Assembly (NCBI RefSeq): GCF_028548455.1
Contig: NZ_JAQQLF010000016.1
Span: forward strand, 1-64,000
Direction of reading: 5' to 3'
DNA from: Vogesella aquatica
Lineage (GTDB): Bacteria > Pseudomonadota > Gammaproteobacteria > Burkholderiales > Chromobacteriaceae
DNA length: 64,000 nt
In this document: in pieces, positions 46,428 through 58,500 of the stretch
Layout of the letters: the number at the start of each line of letters is the position of its first letter
Numbering within the stretch: the first letter of the stretch is position 1
Program-made: the position numbers and the translations under genes
The notes under the pieces: generated by a model
Databases searched by the model: none
What the model saw: the letters and a program-made list of their open reading frames with translations, nothing else
What the model was told of the DNA's origin: nothing

Positions 46428-47557
46428 TGGCTGCCATTTTGCCGCCAGCCATGCTGGGCATCCTCGGTGGTGGCCAGCTGGGCCGCATGTTCGTTACCGC
46501 CGCCAAACGCATGGGTTACCGCGTAACGGTGCTGGACCCGGACGCCAACGCACCGGCGGCCGAGTTTGCCGACGTGCACCTGTGTGCCGCGTTTGACGAC
46601 GCTGAGGCGCTGGCCACGCTGGCGCGCAGCTGCGCCGCGGTTACCACCGAGTTCGAAAACGTCAACGCCGACGCCATGCGCCTGTTGGCCAAAACCACCC
46701 GCGTATCGCCGTCTGGCGACTGCGTGGCCATTGCCCAGGACCGCATTGCCGAGAAAAGCTGGATCAACAAGGCCGGCCTGCCGACGGCGCCGTATCTGGC
46801 GATCGAGAGTGTAGAGGATATCCAGGTCGAGCTGTCGCCCTACCTGCCGGGCATTCTCAAAACCGCCCGCCTGGGCTACGACGGCAAGGGCCAGGTGCGC
46901 GTGAAAACCGCCGACGAAGCCCGCGCTGCCTACGCCAACCTGGGTGGCCAGGCCTGTGTGCTGGAGAAGATGCTGGACCTGAAGCTGGAAGTGTCCGCCA
47001 TTGTTACCCGTACCAGCCCGGCGCAAGTGGCCGTGTTCCCGGTATCGGAAAACATCCACAAGAACGGTATTCTGGACGAGTCCATCGTGCCGGCGCGCAT
47101 TGCCCCCAAGTTGGCCGCATGCGCGCAGCAATACGCCAAACAGCTGGCCGAGGCGCTGGATTATGTCGGCGTACTGGCAGTCGAATTCTTCGTACTGGGC
47201 GACGATAGCCTGGTGGTAAACGAGATCGCACCGCGCCCGCACAACTCTGGCCACTACACCATCGACGCCTGCGTTACCGACCAGTACCAGCAGCAAGTGC
47301 GCGCCATGTGTGGCCTGCTGCCAGGCAAGACAGACTTGCTGTCCCCAGTGGTGATGGTGAACCTGCTGGGTGACGTGTGGGGCGAGGACGGCAGCGAGCC
47401 GAACTGGGCCGTGCTGATGGAAGCGCCCAACGCCCACCTGCACAGCTACGGCAAGAAACAAGCCCGGCCAGGCCGCAAGATGGCGCACTACTGTGTGCTG
47501 GCGGCCAACGTAGACGACGCGCTGGAGCAGGCGCGCGCGCTGAAAGACACCTTGTAA
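46427..47557 (+). CDS. purK: N5-carboxyaminoimidazole ribonucleotide synthase
   Basis: 376 aa ATP-grasp enzyme that carboxylates AIR with bicarbonate and ATP and feeds PurE. GILGGGQLGRMFVTAAKRMG and EIAPRPHNSGHYTIDACVTD are family marks. Two exact 10-mer copies fall in this pair of genes (46295-46304 in purE and 47110-47119 here). Confidence 0.95.
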   Translation: MAAILPPAMLGILGGGQLGRMFVTAAKRMGYRVTVLDPDANAPAAEFADVHLCAAFDDAEALATLARSCAAVTTEFENVNADAMRLLAKTTRVSPSGDCVAIAQDRIAEKSWINKAGLPTAPYLAIESVEDIQVELSPYLPGILKTARLGYDGKGQVRVKTADEARAAYANLGGQACVLEKMLDLKLEVSAIVTRTSPAQVAVFPVSENIHKNGILDESIVPARIAPKLAACAQQYAKQLAEALDYVGVLAVEFFVLGDDSLVVNEIAPRPHNSGHYTIDACVTDQYQQQVRAMCGLLPGKTDLLSPVVMVNLLGDVWGEDGSEPNWAVLMEAPNAHLHSYGKKQARPGRKMAHYCVLAANVDDALEQARALKDTL

Positions 47558-47566
47558 TGAAAACAG

Positions 47567-47592
47567 GCGACGCCCACAAGGCGTCGCTTTTT
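47567..47592 (+). terminator. Terminator or attenuator between purK and purC
   Basis: GCGACGCC (47567-47574) pairs with GGCGTCGC (47580-47587) with TTTTT after it. It lies 20 bases before the purC start, so purC expression may be lower than purEK or controlled here. Confidence 0.75.
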
Positions 47593-47611
47593 GCTTTGTG
47601 AAGGAAGTTTC

Positions 47612-48478
47612 ATGACCCAACTGACCAGCCTGAAAAAAATCTACTCGGGTAAAGTACGCGACCTGTACGAGATCGACGATCAGCGCATGCTGATGGTGGC
47701 CAGCGATCGTCTGTCCGCATTCGACGTGATCCTGGACGACCCGATTCCGGGCAAGGGCCAGATCCTCACCGCTATCTCCAATTTCTGGTTCGACACCCTG
47801 AAAGACGTGGTGCCCAACCACCTGACCGGCGATCAGGTAGAAGACGTGGTTGCCGCTGCCGAGCTGCCGCTGGTAGCGGGCCGTGCCGTGGTGGCCAAGC
47901 GCCTGAAGCCGGTGATGATCGAAGCGGTAGTGCGCGGTTACCTGGCCGGCTCCGGCTGGAAGGAATACCAGAAGTCCGGCACCGTGTGCGGCATTGCGCT
48001 GCCGGCCGGCCTGCAGGAATCCAGCAAGCTGCCCGAGCCTATCTTTACCCCGTCCACCAAGGCGGCGGTAGGCGACCACGACGAGAACATTACCTTTGCC
48101 CAGTGCGAAGCCATCGTGGGTGCCGAGCTGGCAGCCAAGGTGCGTGACACGGCGATCATGCTGTACCAGACCGCCGCGGCCTTTGCGGCCAAGCGTGGCA
48201 TCATCATTTGCGATACCAAGTTCGAGTTCGGCCTGGACGCCGACGGCACCCTGGTGCTGATGGACGAGGCACTGACGCCGGACTCCAGCCGCTTCTGGCC
48301 AGCCGACAGCTACGCCGAAGGCACCACGCCACCGTCGTTCGACAAGCAGTTCGTGCGCGACTGGCTGGAAGCTTCCGGCTGGAACAAGGCTCCGCCAGCC
48401 CCGGCGGTACCGCTGGACGTACGCGAGAAAACCGCGGCCAAATACCGCGAGGCGCTGGAGCGCCTGACCGCACAGTAA
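47612..48478 (+). CDS. purC: SAICAR synthetase
   Basis: 288 aa. It joins CAIR and aspartate with ATP in purine synthesis, the step after Pur[30 protein letters not shown] and [13 protein letters not shown] are family blocks. I start it at ATG 47612 behind AAGGAAG. The length is that of the larger, eukaryote-like SAICAR synthetases (about 290) rather than the 237-residue E. coli type. Confidence 0.95.
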   Translation: MTQLTSLKKIYSGKVRDLYEIDDQRMLMVASDRLSAFDVILDDPIPGKGQILTAISNFWFDTLKDVVPNHLTGDQVEDVVAAAELPLVAGRAVVAKRLKPVMIEAVVRGYLAGSGWKEYQKSGTVCGIALPAGLQESSKLPEPIFTPSTKAAVGDHDENITFAQCEAIVGAELAAKVRDTAIMLYQTAAAFAAKRGIIICDTKFEFGLDADGTLVLMDEALTPDSSRFWPADSYAEGTTPPSFDKQFVRDWLEASGWNKAPPAPAVPLDVREKTAAKYREALERLTAQ

Positions 48479-48506
48479 GCGCTGGCTCAAGCCAGACGCT
48501 TGCCGG

Positions 48507-48528
48507 GCCCGCCTTGAGCGGGCTTTTT
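48507..48528 (+). terminator. Terminator after purC
   Basis: GCCCGC (48507-48512) pairs with GCGGGC (48518-48523), followed by TTTTT. Confidence 0.8.
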
Positions 48529-48594
48529 CATGCCTGTGTGCCGCACTGGTGGCATACTTGCGTTTTTATCGAACCTGCCAAGGGAGTAGCTCAT

Positions 48595-49176
48595 ATGGCC
48601 CGTAGCCAGCCCGCGCTCAGCACCGCCCGTTTACAGCTTTTGCCGCCAGAGGCGGCCTGGGCCCGCGCCGTCCGCGACTACCAGCTGCACAACCGCGAGC
48701 ACCTGGCCCCGTGGGACCCTACCCACGGCGATATGTACTTTACCGAGCTGTTCTGGGGCATGCGCCTGCGCGAGCGCATCGAGGACTTCAAGCTGGGCCG
48801 TGGTGCCATGTTTCTGGTCATGCACGATAAGCAGCCCGGGCAGGTGATCGGCACCGTGAGCCTGAGCAATATCGTGCGTGGCGTGTTTCAGGCCTGCCAC
48901 CTGGGTTACAACATCGACCACGCCTACCAGGGGCAGGGCATGATGAGCGAGGCGGTCGAGGCGGTAGTGCAGTTTGCTTTTCGCGAGCTGGGCCTGCACC
49001 GCGTACAGGCCAACTATCAGCCGGAAAACCAGCGCAGTGCGCGCCTGCTGGCCAAGCTGGGCTTCACTATCGAAGGCGAAGCCAAGGATTATCTGTTTCT
49101 GAACGGTGCCTGGCGCGACCATGTCCTGACTTCGCGCCGCAACCCGGATTTCGACGCCACACCATTGCGCGCTTAA
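48595..49176 (+). CDS. GNAT-family N-acetyltransferase, RimJ-like
   Basis: 193 aa. It is a RimJ/RimL-type acetyltransferase: LSNIVRGVFQACHLGYNID, the acetyl-CoA loop QGQGMMSEAVEAVVQFAF and HRVQANYQPENQRSARLL. RimJ acetylates the N-terminus of S5 in E. coli; other members act on tRNA, proteins or small amines. I start it at ATG 48595 after AGGGAG. The long upstream extension overlaps purC and is not real. Confidence 0.82.
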   Translation: MARSQPALSTARLQLLPPEAAWARAVRDYQLHNREHLAPWDPTHGDMYFTELFWGMRLRERIEDFKLGRGAMFLVMHDKQPGQVIGTVSLSNIVRGVFQACHLGYNIDHAYQGQGMMSEAVEAVVQFAFRELGLHRVQANYQPENQRSARLLAKLGFTIEGEAKDYLFLNGAWRDHVLTSRRNPDFDATPLRA

Positions 49177-49207
49177 GCCCTTAGGGCGCAACCCGTTAGG
49201 CCACAGG

Positions 49208-49217
49208 GTTGGCCGCA
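49208..49217 (+). repeat. Dispersed 10-mer GTTGGCCGCA, intergenic copy before the SbtA gene
   Basis: Exact copy in the 126-base gap. A short stem CAACCC / GGGTTG (49189-49194 with 49206-49211) overlaps it. The 17 bases ending at 49217 repeat those ending at 29399. Confidence 0.75.
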
Positions 49218-49302
49218 CGGCGGAAAAGACCTATTGCTCATAGGGTTGGCGGATTTTTTGCATGCGCTATGATGTGGCCTCTTCATCAAGCAAGGTGTTC
49301 CG

Positions 49303-50235
49303 ATGACGCTAGACCCTGTCGTGCTGTTTTTCGTGCTGGGCTTGCTGGCTGCGCTAGCCAAGTCCGATCTGAAACTCCCCCCCGCGCTGTATGAAACCCT
49401 GTCGGTGTTCCTGCTGATTGCCATCGGCCTGAAGGGCGGGGTGGCTTTATCCAAGCTCACCGGTAGTGCAGTGCTGTGGCAGGTGGTGGCGGTGATCTTG
49501 CTGGGGGCCGGTTTGACCTTGGTCGCTTTTGCTGTACTGCGCTGGCGCCTGGGGCGGGCAGATGCTGCGGCCACGGCGGCGCATTATGGCTCGGTCAGTG
49601 TGGTGACCTTTGCCGTTGCCAGCGCCTATCTGGCGCGCCAGGGCGTAGAGGCAGAACCGCAGCTGACGGTGTTTCTGGCGGTGATGGAAATGCCGGCGCT
49701 GGTGGTGGGCGTATTGCTGGCCCGCATAGGGGGGGACAAGCAGGTGAATTGGGGCCGCCTGGCGCACGAGGTGTTTCTGGGCAAGAGCATGGTGCTATTG
49801 ATGGGCGGTTTGCTGATCGGCTGGCTGGCCGGTGTGGATGGCATCAAGAGCCTGTCGCCGCTGTATATCGACCTGTTCAAGCCGGTACTGTCGCTGTTTC
49901 TGCTGGAGATGGGCTTGCTGACTGCCGGCAAGCTGGCCGGCCTGCGCGCCCAGGGGCTGTTCGTGGTGGCGGTGGCCCTGCTGATGCCGCTCGTGTTTGC
50001 CGCCCTGGGGCTGGCCACTGCCGTGGCCATGGGCTTGTCGGTAGGCGGCGCCATGCTGCTGGCTACCCTGTGTGCCTCGTCGTCCTACATTGCGGCCCCT
50101 GCCGCCATGCGTATTGCCGTACCGGAGGCTAACCCGGCTATTTCCCTGGCTGCCAGCCTGGGGGTAACTTTCCCGTTCAATCTGTTGCTGGGTATTCCGC
50201 TGTACCTGTGGCTGGCGCAGCAGGTTTACGCCTGA
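49303..50235 (+). CDS. SbtA-type sodium-dependent bicarbonate permease
   Basis: 310 aa, about ten membrane helices in two inverted halves. The family blocks PPALYETLSVFLLIAIGLKG, HYGSVSVVTFAVASAYL and CASSSYIAAPAAMRIAVPEA match the SbtA (DUF897) permeases. Cyanobacterial SbtA takes up bicarbonate with sodium; proteobacterial members are mostly untested. The next gene encodes a PII-like protein as in cyanobacterial sbtAB, and a carbonic anhydrase lies 1.3 kb away. Confidence 0.82.
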   Translation: MTLDPVVLFFVLGLLAALAKSDLKLPPALYETLSVFLLIAIGLKGGVALSKLTGSAVLWQVVAVILLGAGLTLVAFAVLRWRLGRADAAATAAHYGSVSVVTFAVASAYLARQGVEAEPQLTVFLAVMEMPALVVGVLLARIGGDKQVNWGRLAHEVFLGKSMVLLMGGLLIGWLAGVDGIKSLSPLYIDLFKPVLSLFLLEMGLLTAGKLAGLRAQGLFVVAVALLMPLVFAALGLATAVAMGLSVGGAMLLATLCASSSYIAAPAAMRIAVPEANPAISLAASLGVTFPFNLLLGIPLYLWLAQQVYA

Positions 50236-50246
50236 AAGGAAGCTCG

Positions 50247-50549
50247 ATGCCATTTCATACTAAGAAGCTGCTGACGATCGTGACCGAGTCGGTGCTGGAG
50301 GCGCGGCTGGTCAAAGACATCCAGCGCCTGGGCGCACACGGCTATACCGTGGTAGATGCGCGTGGCGGCGGCGCGCACGGCGTGCAGGGCGGGGCATGGA
50401 CTTTTGACCGTAATATCCGCATCGATGTGGTATGTGATACCGAAGTAGCCAAGGCGATTGCGTTGCGTTGCGAGCAAGCCTATCTGCCGGATTACGGCTT
50501 GATCCTGTATGTTTCGGATGTAGGGGTGCTGCGCGCGGATAAATTCTAG
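50247..50549 (+). CDS. PII-like signalling protein, SbtB type
   Basis: 100 aa with the PII ferredoxin-like pattern: KKLLTIVTESVLEARLVKDI, GAHGYTVVDARGGGAHGVQG (T-loop base) and DYGLILYVSDVGVLRADKF. It lacks the GlnB uridylylation Tyr-containing T-loop. SbtB proteins bind adenine nucleotides and gate SbtA. It starts at ATG 50247, 11 bases after the permease, with AAAGGAAG upstream, so the two are co-expressed. Confidence 0.85.
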   Translation: MPFHTKKLLTIVTESVLEARLVKDIQRLGAHGYTVVDARGGGAHGVQGGAWTFDRNIRIDVVCDTEVAKAIALRCEQAYLPDYGLILYVSDVGVLRADKF

Positions 50550-50578
50550 CGCGTGCCGGCCACCCGCCAGGGGGAAAC

Positions 50579-51493
50579 ATGACGCAAACCTTTCGTTTAA
50601 GCGCCAGCGACGAGGCCGATATCCACGGCTGCTGCTGGCTACCCGGTGGCGCGCCGCGTGCCGTGGTGGTGATCAGCCACGGCATGAGCGAGTACGGCGG
50701 GCGCTATCAGGCGTTGGCGCAAAAGCTGGTGCTGGCCGGTTACGCCGTTTATGCGCACGATCATCGCGGCCACGGCCGCCATGCGTTGCTGCCTGGCTGG
50801 TTTGCCGAGCAGGGGGGCTGGCAGCGCGTGGTGGACGATCTGCGCGAGGTGGTGGATTACGCGCGCCAGCAGCACGAGCGGCCGGTGGTGTTGTACGGGC
50901 ACAGCATGGGTAGCTTTGTCGCACGCGCTTTTATCCTGCGCTACGGCCAGCGCTTGGCCGGCATGGTGCTGTCGGCTACCGGCTACCGCCAGCGTTATCT
51001 GTCGCGTGTGATGCGCGGTGTGGCACGGCTGGCGGCCAGGCTGGGGGGCGCCAGCAAACCCAGTACCTTCATGACGGCGCTGGTGTTCGGCAGCTTCAAC
51101 CTGGGGTTTTTACCCGCACGCACCCGGCTGGACTGGCTAAGCCGCGATACGGCGCAGGTGGATGCCTATATTGCCGACCCGCTATGCGGCCAACACCCCA
51201 CCCCGCAGCTGTGGATAGACTTGTTTGGCGGCATTATCGCGCTGGAGCTGGGCGAGGCGGATGGCCGCGCGTTGCCCAAAACCTGCCCGGTGTGGCTGCA
51301 GGCAGGTAGCCGCGACCCGGTGAGCCTGGGCAAGTTCGGCCTGGGCCAGCTGGCCAGCCGCTACCGCACGGCCGGCATGCAGGACGTGAGCGTGACCGTC
51401 TACCCGGGTGGCCGCCACGAAATGCACAACGAAACCAACCGCGCCCAGCTGGAGGCCGATTTGCTGGCCTGGCTGAATCGTATTAGCGCTTGA
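50579..51493 (+). CDS. Alpha/beta hydrolase, monoacylglycerol-lipase-like
   Basis: 304 aa serine hydrolase. VVVISHGMSEYGGRYQALA and AHDHRGHGRHA are the hydrolase-4 family marks. The nucleophile is Ser in VVLYGHSMGSFVARAF. The late blocks SRDPVS and YPGGRHEMHNE carry the Asp and His of the triad. It probably cleaves monoacylglycerols or lysophospholipids; the substrate is not shown. It follows the PII-like gene by 29 bases. Confidence 0.85.
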   Translation: MTQTFRLSASDEADIHGCCWLPGGAPRAVVVISHGMSEYGGRYQALAQKLVLAGYAVYAHDHRGHGRHALLPGWFAEQGGWQRVVDDLREVVDYARQQHERPVVLYGHSMGSFVARAFILRYGQRLAGMVLSATGYRQRYLSRVMRGVARLAARLGGASKPSTFMTALVFGSFNLGFLPARTRLDWLSRDTAQVDAYIADPLCGQHPTPQLWIDLFGGIIALELGEADGRALPKTCPVWLQAGSRDPVSLGKFGLGQLASRYRTAGMQDVSVTVYPGGRHEMHNETNRAQLEADLLAWLNRISA

Positions 51494-51507
51494 ACTGCAG
51501 CACCAAG

Positions 51508-51541
51508 AAAAAAGCACCGTCTTGTCAGGCGGTGCTTTTTT
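51508..51541. terminator. Bidirectional terminator between hydrolase and carbonic anhydrase genes
   Basis: AAAAAAGCACCG (51508-51519) pairs with CGGTGCTTTTTT (51530-51541). It serves both convergent genes. Confidence 0.9.
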
Positions 51542-51559
51542 CATGTCATGGTGGCGCAT

Positions 51560-52117
51560 TCAGCCCTTGGGGACGATTTGCTGCACGCTGCCATCCAGCG
51601 CCATCAGATAGGTTTCTACGGCCAACTGCGGGTATTTGGCCAGAATCTGTTTACGCAGCGTCATCAGGGTTTCGGCGTGGGTCTGCGTTTCTTTTTCCGG
51701 CATTTTGCCAAAGTCCTCGCCCAGCACCACTTTGTAGGCGCCGCAATCGCGGTGGTCGAGGACCATCACCTTGTGGATATGGTGCAAGCTGATCGCTACG
51801 TCCAGATGCTCCCAGAACGCCTGGTTCCAAGCCGGAAACTTGCTGGTAACCGCCCCCAGTGCTGCCCCGGCCAGCACGATATGGTCGTACTTGTTTTTCA
51901 TGCCAAGGCCGGCCATGAAGGCTTCGGTTTCATCCACCAGGCGGTAGTCCATGCACGACAGCAGCAGTGCATCGGTGCCGCCTGCCGCGTAGGCAGTTTG
52001 TGGCAGAAAGCTGCCTAGCAGGGCTGCGCCACCGCCCAGGGCGGCAAGCTGTACAAACTGGCGCCGGCCAAGGTTGGCCGCAGTGGCAGGCTGCGTGTGA
52101 GTAGAGCACTGGCACAT
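51560..52117 (-). CDS. Exported beta-carbonic anhydrase-like protein
   Basis: 185 aa. A twin-arginine-like signal (LGRRQFVQLAALGGGAALLG) ends near ...AYA. The beta-CA zinc and catalytic residues are present: Cys and Asp-x-Arg in LLLSCMDYRLVDE, and His-x-x-Cys in VMVLDHRDCGAYK. It would interconvert CO2 and bicarbonate in the periplasm. The C-terminal half is shorter than in cytoplasmic beta-CAs, and activity is not certain. It is convergent with, not co-transcribed with, the SbtA unit. Confidence 0.8.
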   Translation of the reverse strand: MCQCSTHTQPATAANLGRRQFVQLAALGGGAALLGSFLPQTAYAAGGTDALLLSCMDYRLVDETEAFMAGLGMKNKYDHIVLAGAALGAVTSKFPAWNQAFWEHLDVAISLHHIHKVMVLDHRDCGAYKVVLGEDFGKMPEKETQTHAETLMTLRKQILAKYPQLAVETYLMALDGSVQQIVPKG

Positions 52118-52209
52118 GATTTTCTCCCTGAATTTATTAATAACTTTGGTGCATTCTAGGTTATTTCATAAGCAATGTCGTATGTCCAGCGGGCAGGGCG
52201 CGTGCCGAA

Positions 52210-54346
<2,137 letters not shown>

Positions 54347-54412
54347 TTTACTGAACAATCGTGAGTTAACCCGGCGCATGGACGCCAGAGGTGTTTCATT
54401 CTATGAAGTGTT

Positions 54413-54447
54413 AAAGACTGCCGGCTTGCCAGGCAGTCTTTTTTTAT
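54413..54447 (+). terminator. Terminator downstream of fadH
   Basis: AAAGACTGCC (54413-54422) pairs with GGCAGTCTTT (54432-54441), followed by a T-run. It lies 66 bases after the fadH stop. Confidence 0.85.
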
Positions 54448-54686
54448 TTATTTGTTATATTCTTTTGGCATTTAAAAAATGTGCTGCGGCATTTTTGCCA
54501 TAAATGAATCAATTACCGATAGAATTTAGCCAAATCAAAAATTCATATTTATTGAAATGCTAGATTGCGTGGGCCTGTTGACGGTAAATTGTTAAGCATC
54601 AGCCATTTGACTTTAAAGTCGTGCCTGAGGTGTTTGCTGTCTGCGCGACGAGTGAATTGCCACAATAACGATAAAGGAATGCCGGG
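54448..54686. other. AT-rich intergenic stretch before the PhnD-like gene
   Basis: About 240 bases of clearly lower G+C than both neighbours, with no credible reading frame. It probably holds the promoter of the downstream pair, but I could not fix a -35/-10 pair. Confidence 0.4.
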
Positions 54687-55511
54687 ATGGCCAAAAAATT
54701 CCTGCTGTTTTGCCTGACTGCCTGCTGCCTGACACCGCTGGCACAGGCAGCAGATACGCTGGTGCTGGGGGTGGTGCCGTATTTGTCGGCACGCAAGCTG
54801 GCCGAGCTGTACGAGCCCATGCGCGCCCAATTGCAAGGTGCCATGGGGGTGCCGGTGGTCATCGAGTCTGCTCCGGACTACCAAAGCTATCTGGAACGCA
54901 CCAGGCAAGGCCGCTACGACGTGATTGCCACGTCGCCGTACTTTGGCCGCCTGGCGCAGCTAGAGCAGGGTTATGAGCCGCTGGCCCGGCCGCAAACCAA
55001 TCTGGAACCTTTGCTAGTGACCCGTAAAGACGGGGTGAATACGCTGGAAGCGTTACGTGGCAAGGTAGTGTCTACCAGCGACAAACTGGCCAATCTCACC
55101 TTGGCCGCACAGCGCTACCTTATCCAGAATGGCCTGACGCCCGGCAAGGACGTCATCATCCGTCCTGCAGGCAGCCATGCCAACTCGGTGCAGGCGCTGC
55201 TCAATGGCGAGTCCGCTGCCGCCATTATCTCCGTGACCGCTTTGCGTCAGCTGCACCCGGGCACCACGGTGCGGGTACGCATCATGAAGCGCCTGCCACA
55301 GACAACGCCTTTGCTGTATCTGGCACATAAGCGCCTGGGCAGCAGCCGCATCGACAGCCTGCGTAGCCAGTTATTCCAGTTTGCCAATCACACCGATGAA
55401 GGCAGGGCGTTCAGCAAAGAATTGGGGCATGACGGCCTGAAAGAGATTTCAGCGGCAGACATGAAGGCGCTGGACCCGTATGTCCAGGATCTGAAGGTGA
55501 TGCTGAAATAA
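54687..55511 (+). CDS. PhnD-like periplasmic binding protein
   Basis: 274 aa. Signal peptide MAKKFLLFCLTACCLTPLAQA, then a phosphate/phosphonate-binding-protein fold (VLGVVPYLSARKLAELYEPM, YDVIATSPYFGRLAQLEQGY, GSHANSVQALLNGESAAAII). There are no ABC permease or ATPase genes beside it. Its stop overlaps the start of the GGDEF-EAL gene by one base, so it is more likely a sensory subunit than a transport one. The ligand is unknown. I start it at ATG 54687, with AAAGGA upstream. Confidence 0.82.
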   Translation: MAKKFLLFCLTACCLTPLAQAADTLVLGVVPYLSARKLAELYEPMRAQLQGAMGVPVVIESAPDYQSYLERTRQGRYDVIATSPYFGRLAQLEQGYEPLARPQTNLEPLLVTRKDGVNTLEALRGKVVSTSDKLANLTLAAQRYLIQNGLTPGKDVIIRPAGSHANSVQALLNGESAAAIISVTALRQLHPGTTVRVRIMKRLPQTTPLLYLAHKRLGSSRIDSLRSQLFQFANHTDEGRAFSKELGHDGLKEISAADMKALDPYVQDLKVMLK

Positions 55512-58500
55512 TGGCCATTGACCTGCGGCCGCGTTCGCTGACCTGGATCATCATTCCCGCCTTGTTCGTGGTGCAGCTGCTGTTGTTCGGCATTATTGCC
55601 TGGCAAAGCGTGCATATGATGCGCGAGATGGCGGTAGAACAGACCCGTGTGCGTCTTGGAAGCCTGCAGGTCGAGCTGCGTGCCGCTTTGGTGGCCCCCA
55701 TGCTGGAGCGGGATTACAGCACACTACAGGAAATCACCGACGAGCTGACCCGTTCCGGTGACCTGGCTTATCTGGTGGTGCGCGACAGCACCGGCAAGGT
55801 GATGGCGCGCAGTGGTATCCAGATTCAGCGCTTTACGCCGGATAGCGATATTGCCGGTAGCAGCGATCCACTGTTTGATACCCGTTTCCCCCTGACGCAG
55901 GGCGAGGTACAGCTAGGTTTGCGCGTTGCGGAGGCGCGGCAGATCTTCCTGAACTTCATCCAGCGTACTGCGCCGATGGTCGTGGTGGCGGGCTTGCTGG
56001 CTACCGCCTGGATGGTGCTGGTTACCGTATGGATTGTGCGGCGGCTGAAGCGTTTGACCCAGGCTGCAGAAGCCCTGGGCCATGGCACCCTGTCGATACG
56101 TGCGCCGGAAGACGGGGTGGACGAGGTTGGCCGCCTGGGTCTGGCGTTCAACCGTATGGCGGCGGCGGTACAGTCGGCAGACGAAAAATGGGCCAAGAGC
56201 CAGCGCTTCACCGATATGCTGTTGCTGGCCATGCCCATGCCGGTGTTTTACAAGGATGCCTGCGGCCGCTACATGGGCTGTAATGACGCATTTGCCCGTG
56301 TTACCGGCCTGAGCCGGCGGGATATTCGCGGCAAGGTCGCCACCGAGTTATGGCCTGCCGAGCTGGCTGCATTGCATATGCGTCAGGATGAGGCGCTGAA
56401 TGCCGGCCTGGGGCACCAGGAATACCCGGGCTTGCTTACCGACCAGCACGGCCAGCAGCGGCATGTGATTTTCTCCAAAGACGTGTTCTACGACGACCTG
56501 GGCGAGATTGCCGGCATTATCGGTGCCTGGAACGATATCTCGGATCTGCGGCGCGCCGAAGGCCGCTTGCAACTGTTGGCCGGCGTATTCAAGCACTCGC
56601 GCGAGGGTATTGTGATTGCCGATGCCAGTGGGCGGGTGGTGGATGTGAACCGTGCGCTGTGCGAGATCAGTGGTTTCGAGCGTGACGAGGTAGTCGGGCA
56701 GATGCCCAGCCATTTTTATTCAGGCCGGCACGACGAGGATTTTTACCAGACCATCCGTACCACCCTCGGTCAGAAAGGCCATTGGCAGGGCGAGGTCTGG
56801 AACCGCCGCAAGGATGGCAGCCTCTACCCGGTACTGCTATCGATATCCGTCATTTACGACCAGCAGGGCCAGGTACGCCACTATATCGCCGTGTTTGCCG
56901 ATATCACGGTGATGAAAGAGCAGGAAGCCCGGCTGGATCGTATGGCGCACCACGACCCGCTGACCCAGCTACCCAACCGCGTGTTACTGGGTGACCGCAT
57001 GCGGGTTGCCATTGCCCAGGCCAGCCGCAGTGGCCAGTGGCTGGCGATCTGCTTCATGGACCTGGATGGTTTCAAGCGCGTCAACGACCGCTACGGCCAC
57101 GATGTGGGTGACCAGTTGCTGATCAAGATTGCCGACCGGCTTCAGCTAACCCTGCACGGTGGCGATACCGTGGCACGGCTGGGTGGTGATGAATTTGCCC
57201 TGCTGTTGTCCGGCCTGCCTGATATAGAAGCCTGCCACCAGACCCTGCACCAGATTCTGGACACCGTTGCGCAGCCCTGCGATATCGGTGATATCCAGAT
57301 ACAAGTCTCGGCCAGTATCGGCGTCACGTTGTACCCGCAGGACGAGCAGGATGCCGATACGCTGCTGCGACACGCCGACCAGGCCATGTACAAAGCCAAG
57401 GATCTGGGGCGCAATGGCTACCAGATTTTTGACGCCGAGCACGACCGCCAGAGCCGTAGCCGCCTGCAAAGCCTGCAAAGGCTAGAGCAAGCGCTGGTGC
57501 AGGGTGAATTGCAGCTGTACTACCAGCCCAAGGTCAATATGCGTGATGGCCAGATTGTCGGCATGGAAGCCTTGATGCGCTGGCACCACCCACTGCGTGG
57601 TGTTTTGCCGCCGGGGGCCTTTTTGCCCGAAGTGGAAGACAGCCAGCTGGATATCCGCCTGGGCGAGTGGGTGATCGAGACGGCGCTGCAGCAGATGGCG
57701 CTGTGGCGTGGTGAAGGGCGCGTTCTGTCTGTCAGCGTGAATATTTCTGCCCACCATCTGCAGCAGTCGGACTTTGCCGCCCGGCTGGCCAGCCTGCTGG
57801 ATGCCCACGCGGACGTACCGCGCGGCATGCTGGAAATAGAGGTACTGGAAAGCACGGCGCTATCGGACGTGGAGCACGTTGGCCGCCTGATGCAAACCTG
57901 CCAGGCGCTGGGGGTGCGCTTCTCGCTGGATGATTTCGGTACTGGCTATTCATCCTTGCTGTACCTGAAGCGCCTGCCGGCGGACAAACTGAAAATTGAC
58001 CAGTCTTTCATCCGCGGCATGCACGAAAGCAGCGACGATCTGGCCATTGTGCAAGGCATTATAGGCCTGTCCGAAGCCTTCAGCCGCGAGCTGGTAGCCG
58101 AAGGGGTGGAAACCGTAGAACATGGCAGCTTGCTGTTGCACCTGGGCTGCGATGTCGCGCAGGGTTATGGCATAGCCAAACCGATGCCGGCCGGGGAGGT
58201 GGTGGCCTGGTGTCGCCACTGGCACAGCCCGCCGCAGTGGCAGGGGGCGCGCAAGCGCTGGTCGCAGGAAGACATCTTCCTGTTTGGCCTGGAGCTGAAC
58301 CTGCGCAGCTCGCTGAGCCGTTTGCTGGCGCTGGCACAAGATGACAGCATGGAGGGGGCCTGGGACGCTGATGTCAGCGAGCGTTTCCTGCGCTGGTATG
58401 GCACCGATGGCCTGATGCGCTACGGTGGCCATGCCAGCTTTGCCCAGCTGGGCCAGCTGCAGTCGTCGCTGGCCCTGCATTGCCAGCAGCTGTGGCAAGC

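Noticed and set aside
45893-48490. Very long minus-strand open frame (865 codons) opposite purE, purK and purC
   Set aside because: It is antisense to three well-recognised genes, has no family resemblance and low-complexity His/Gly-rich content. It is an artefact of GC-rich codon bias.
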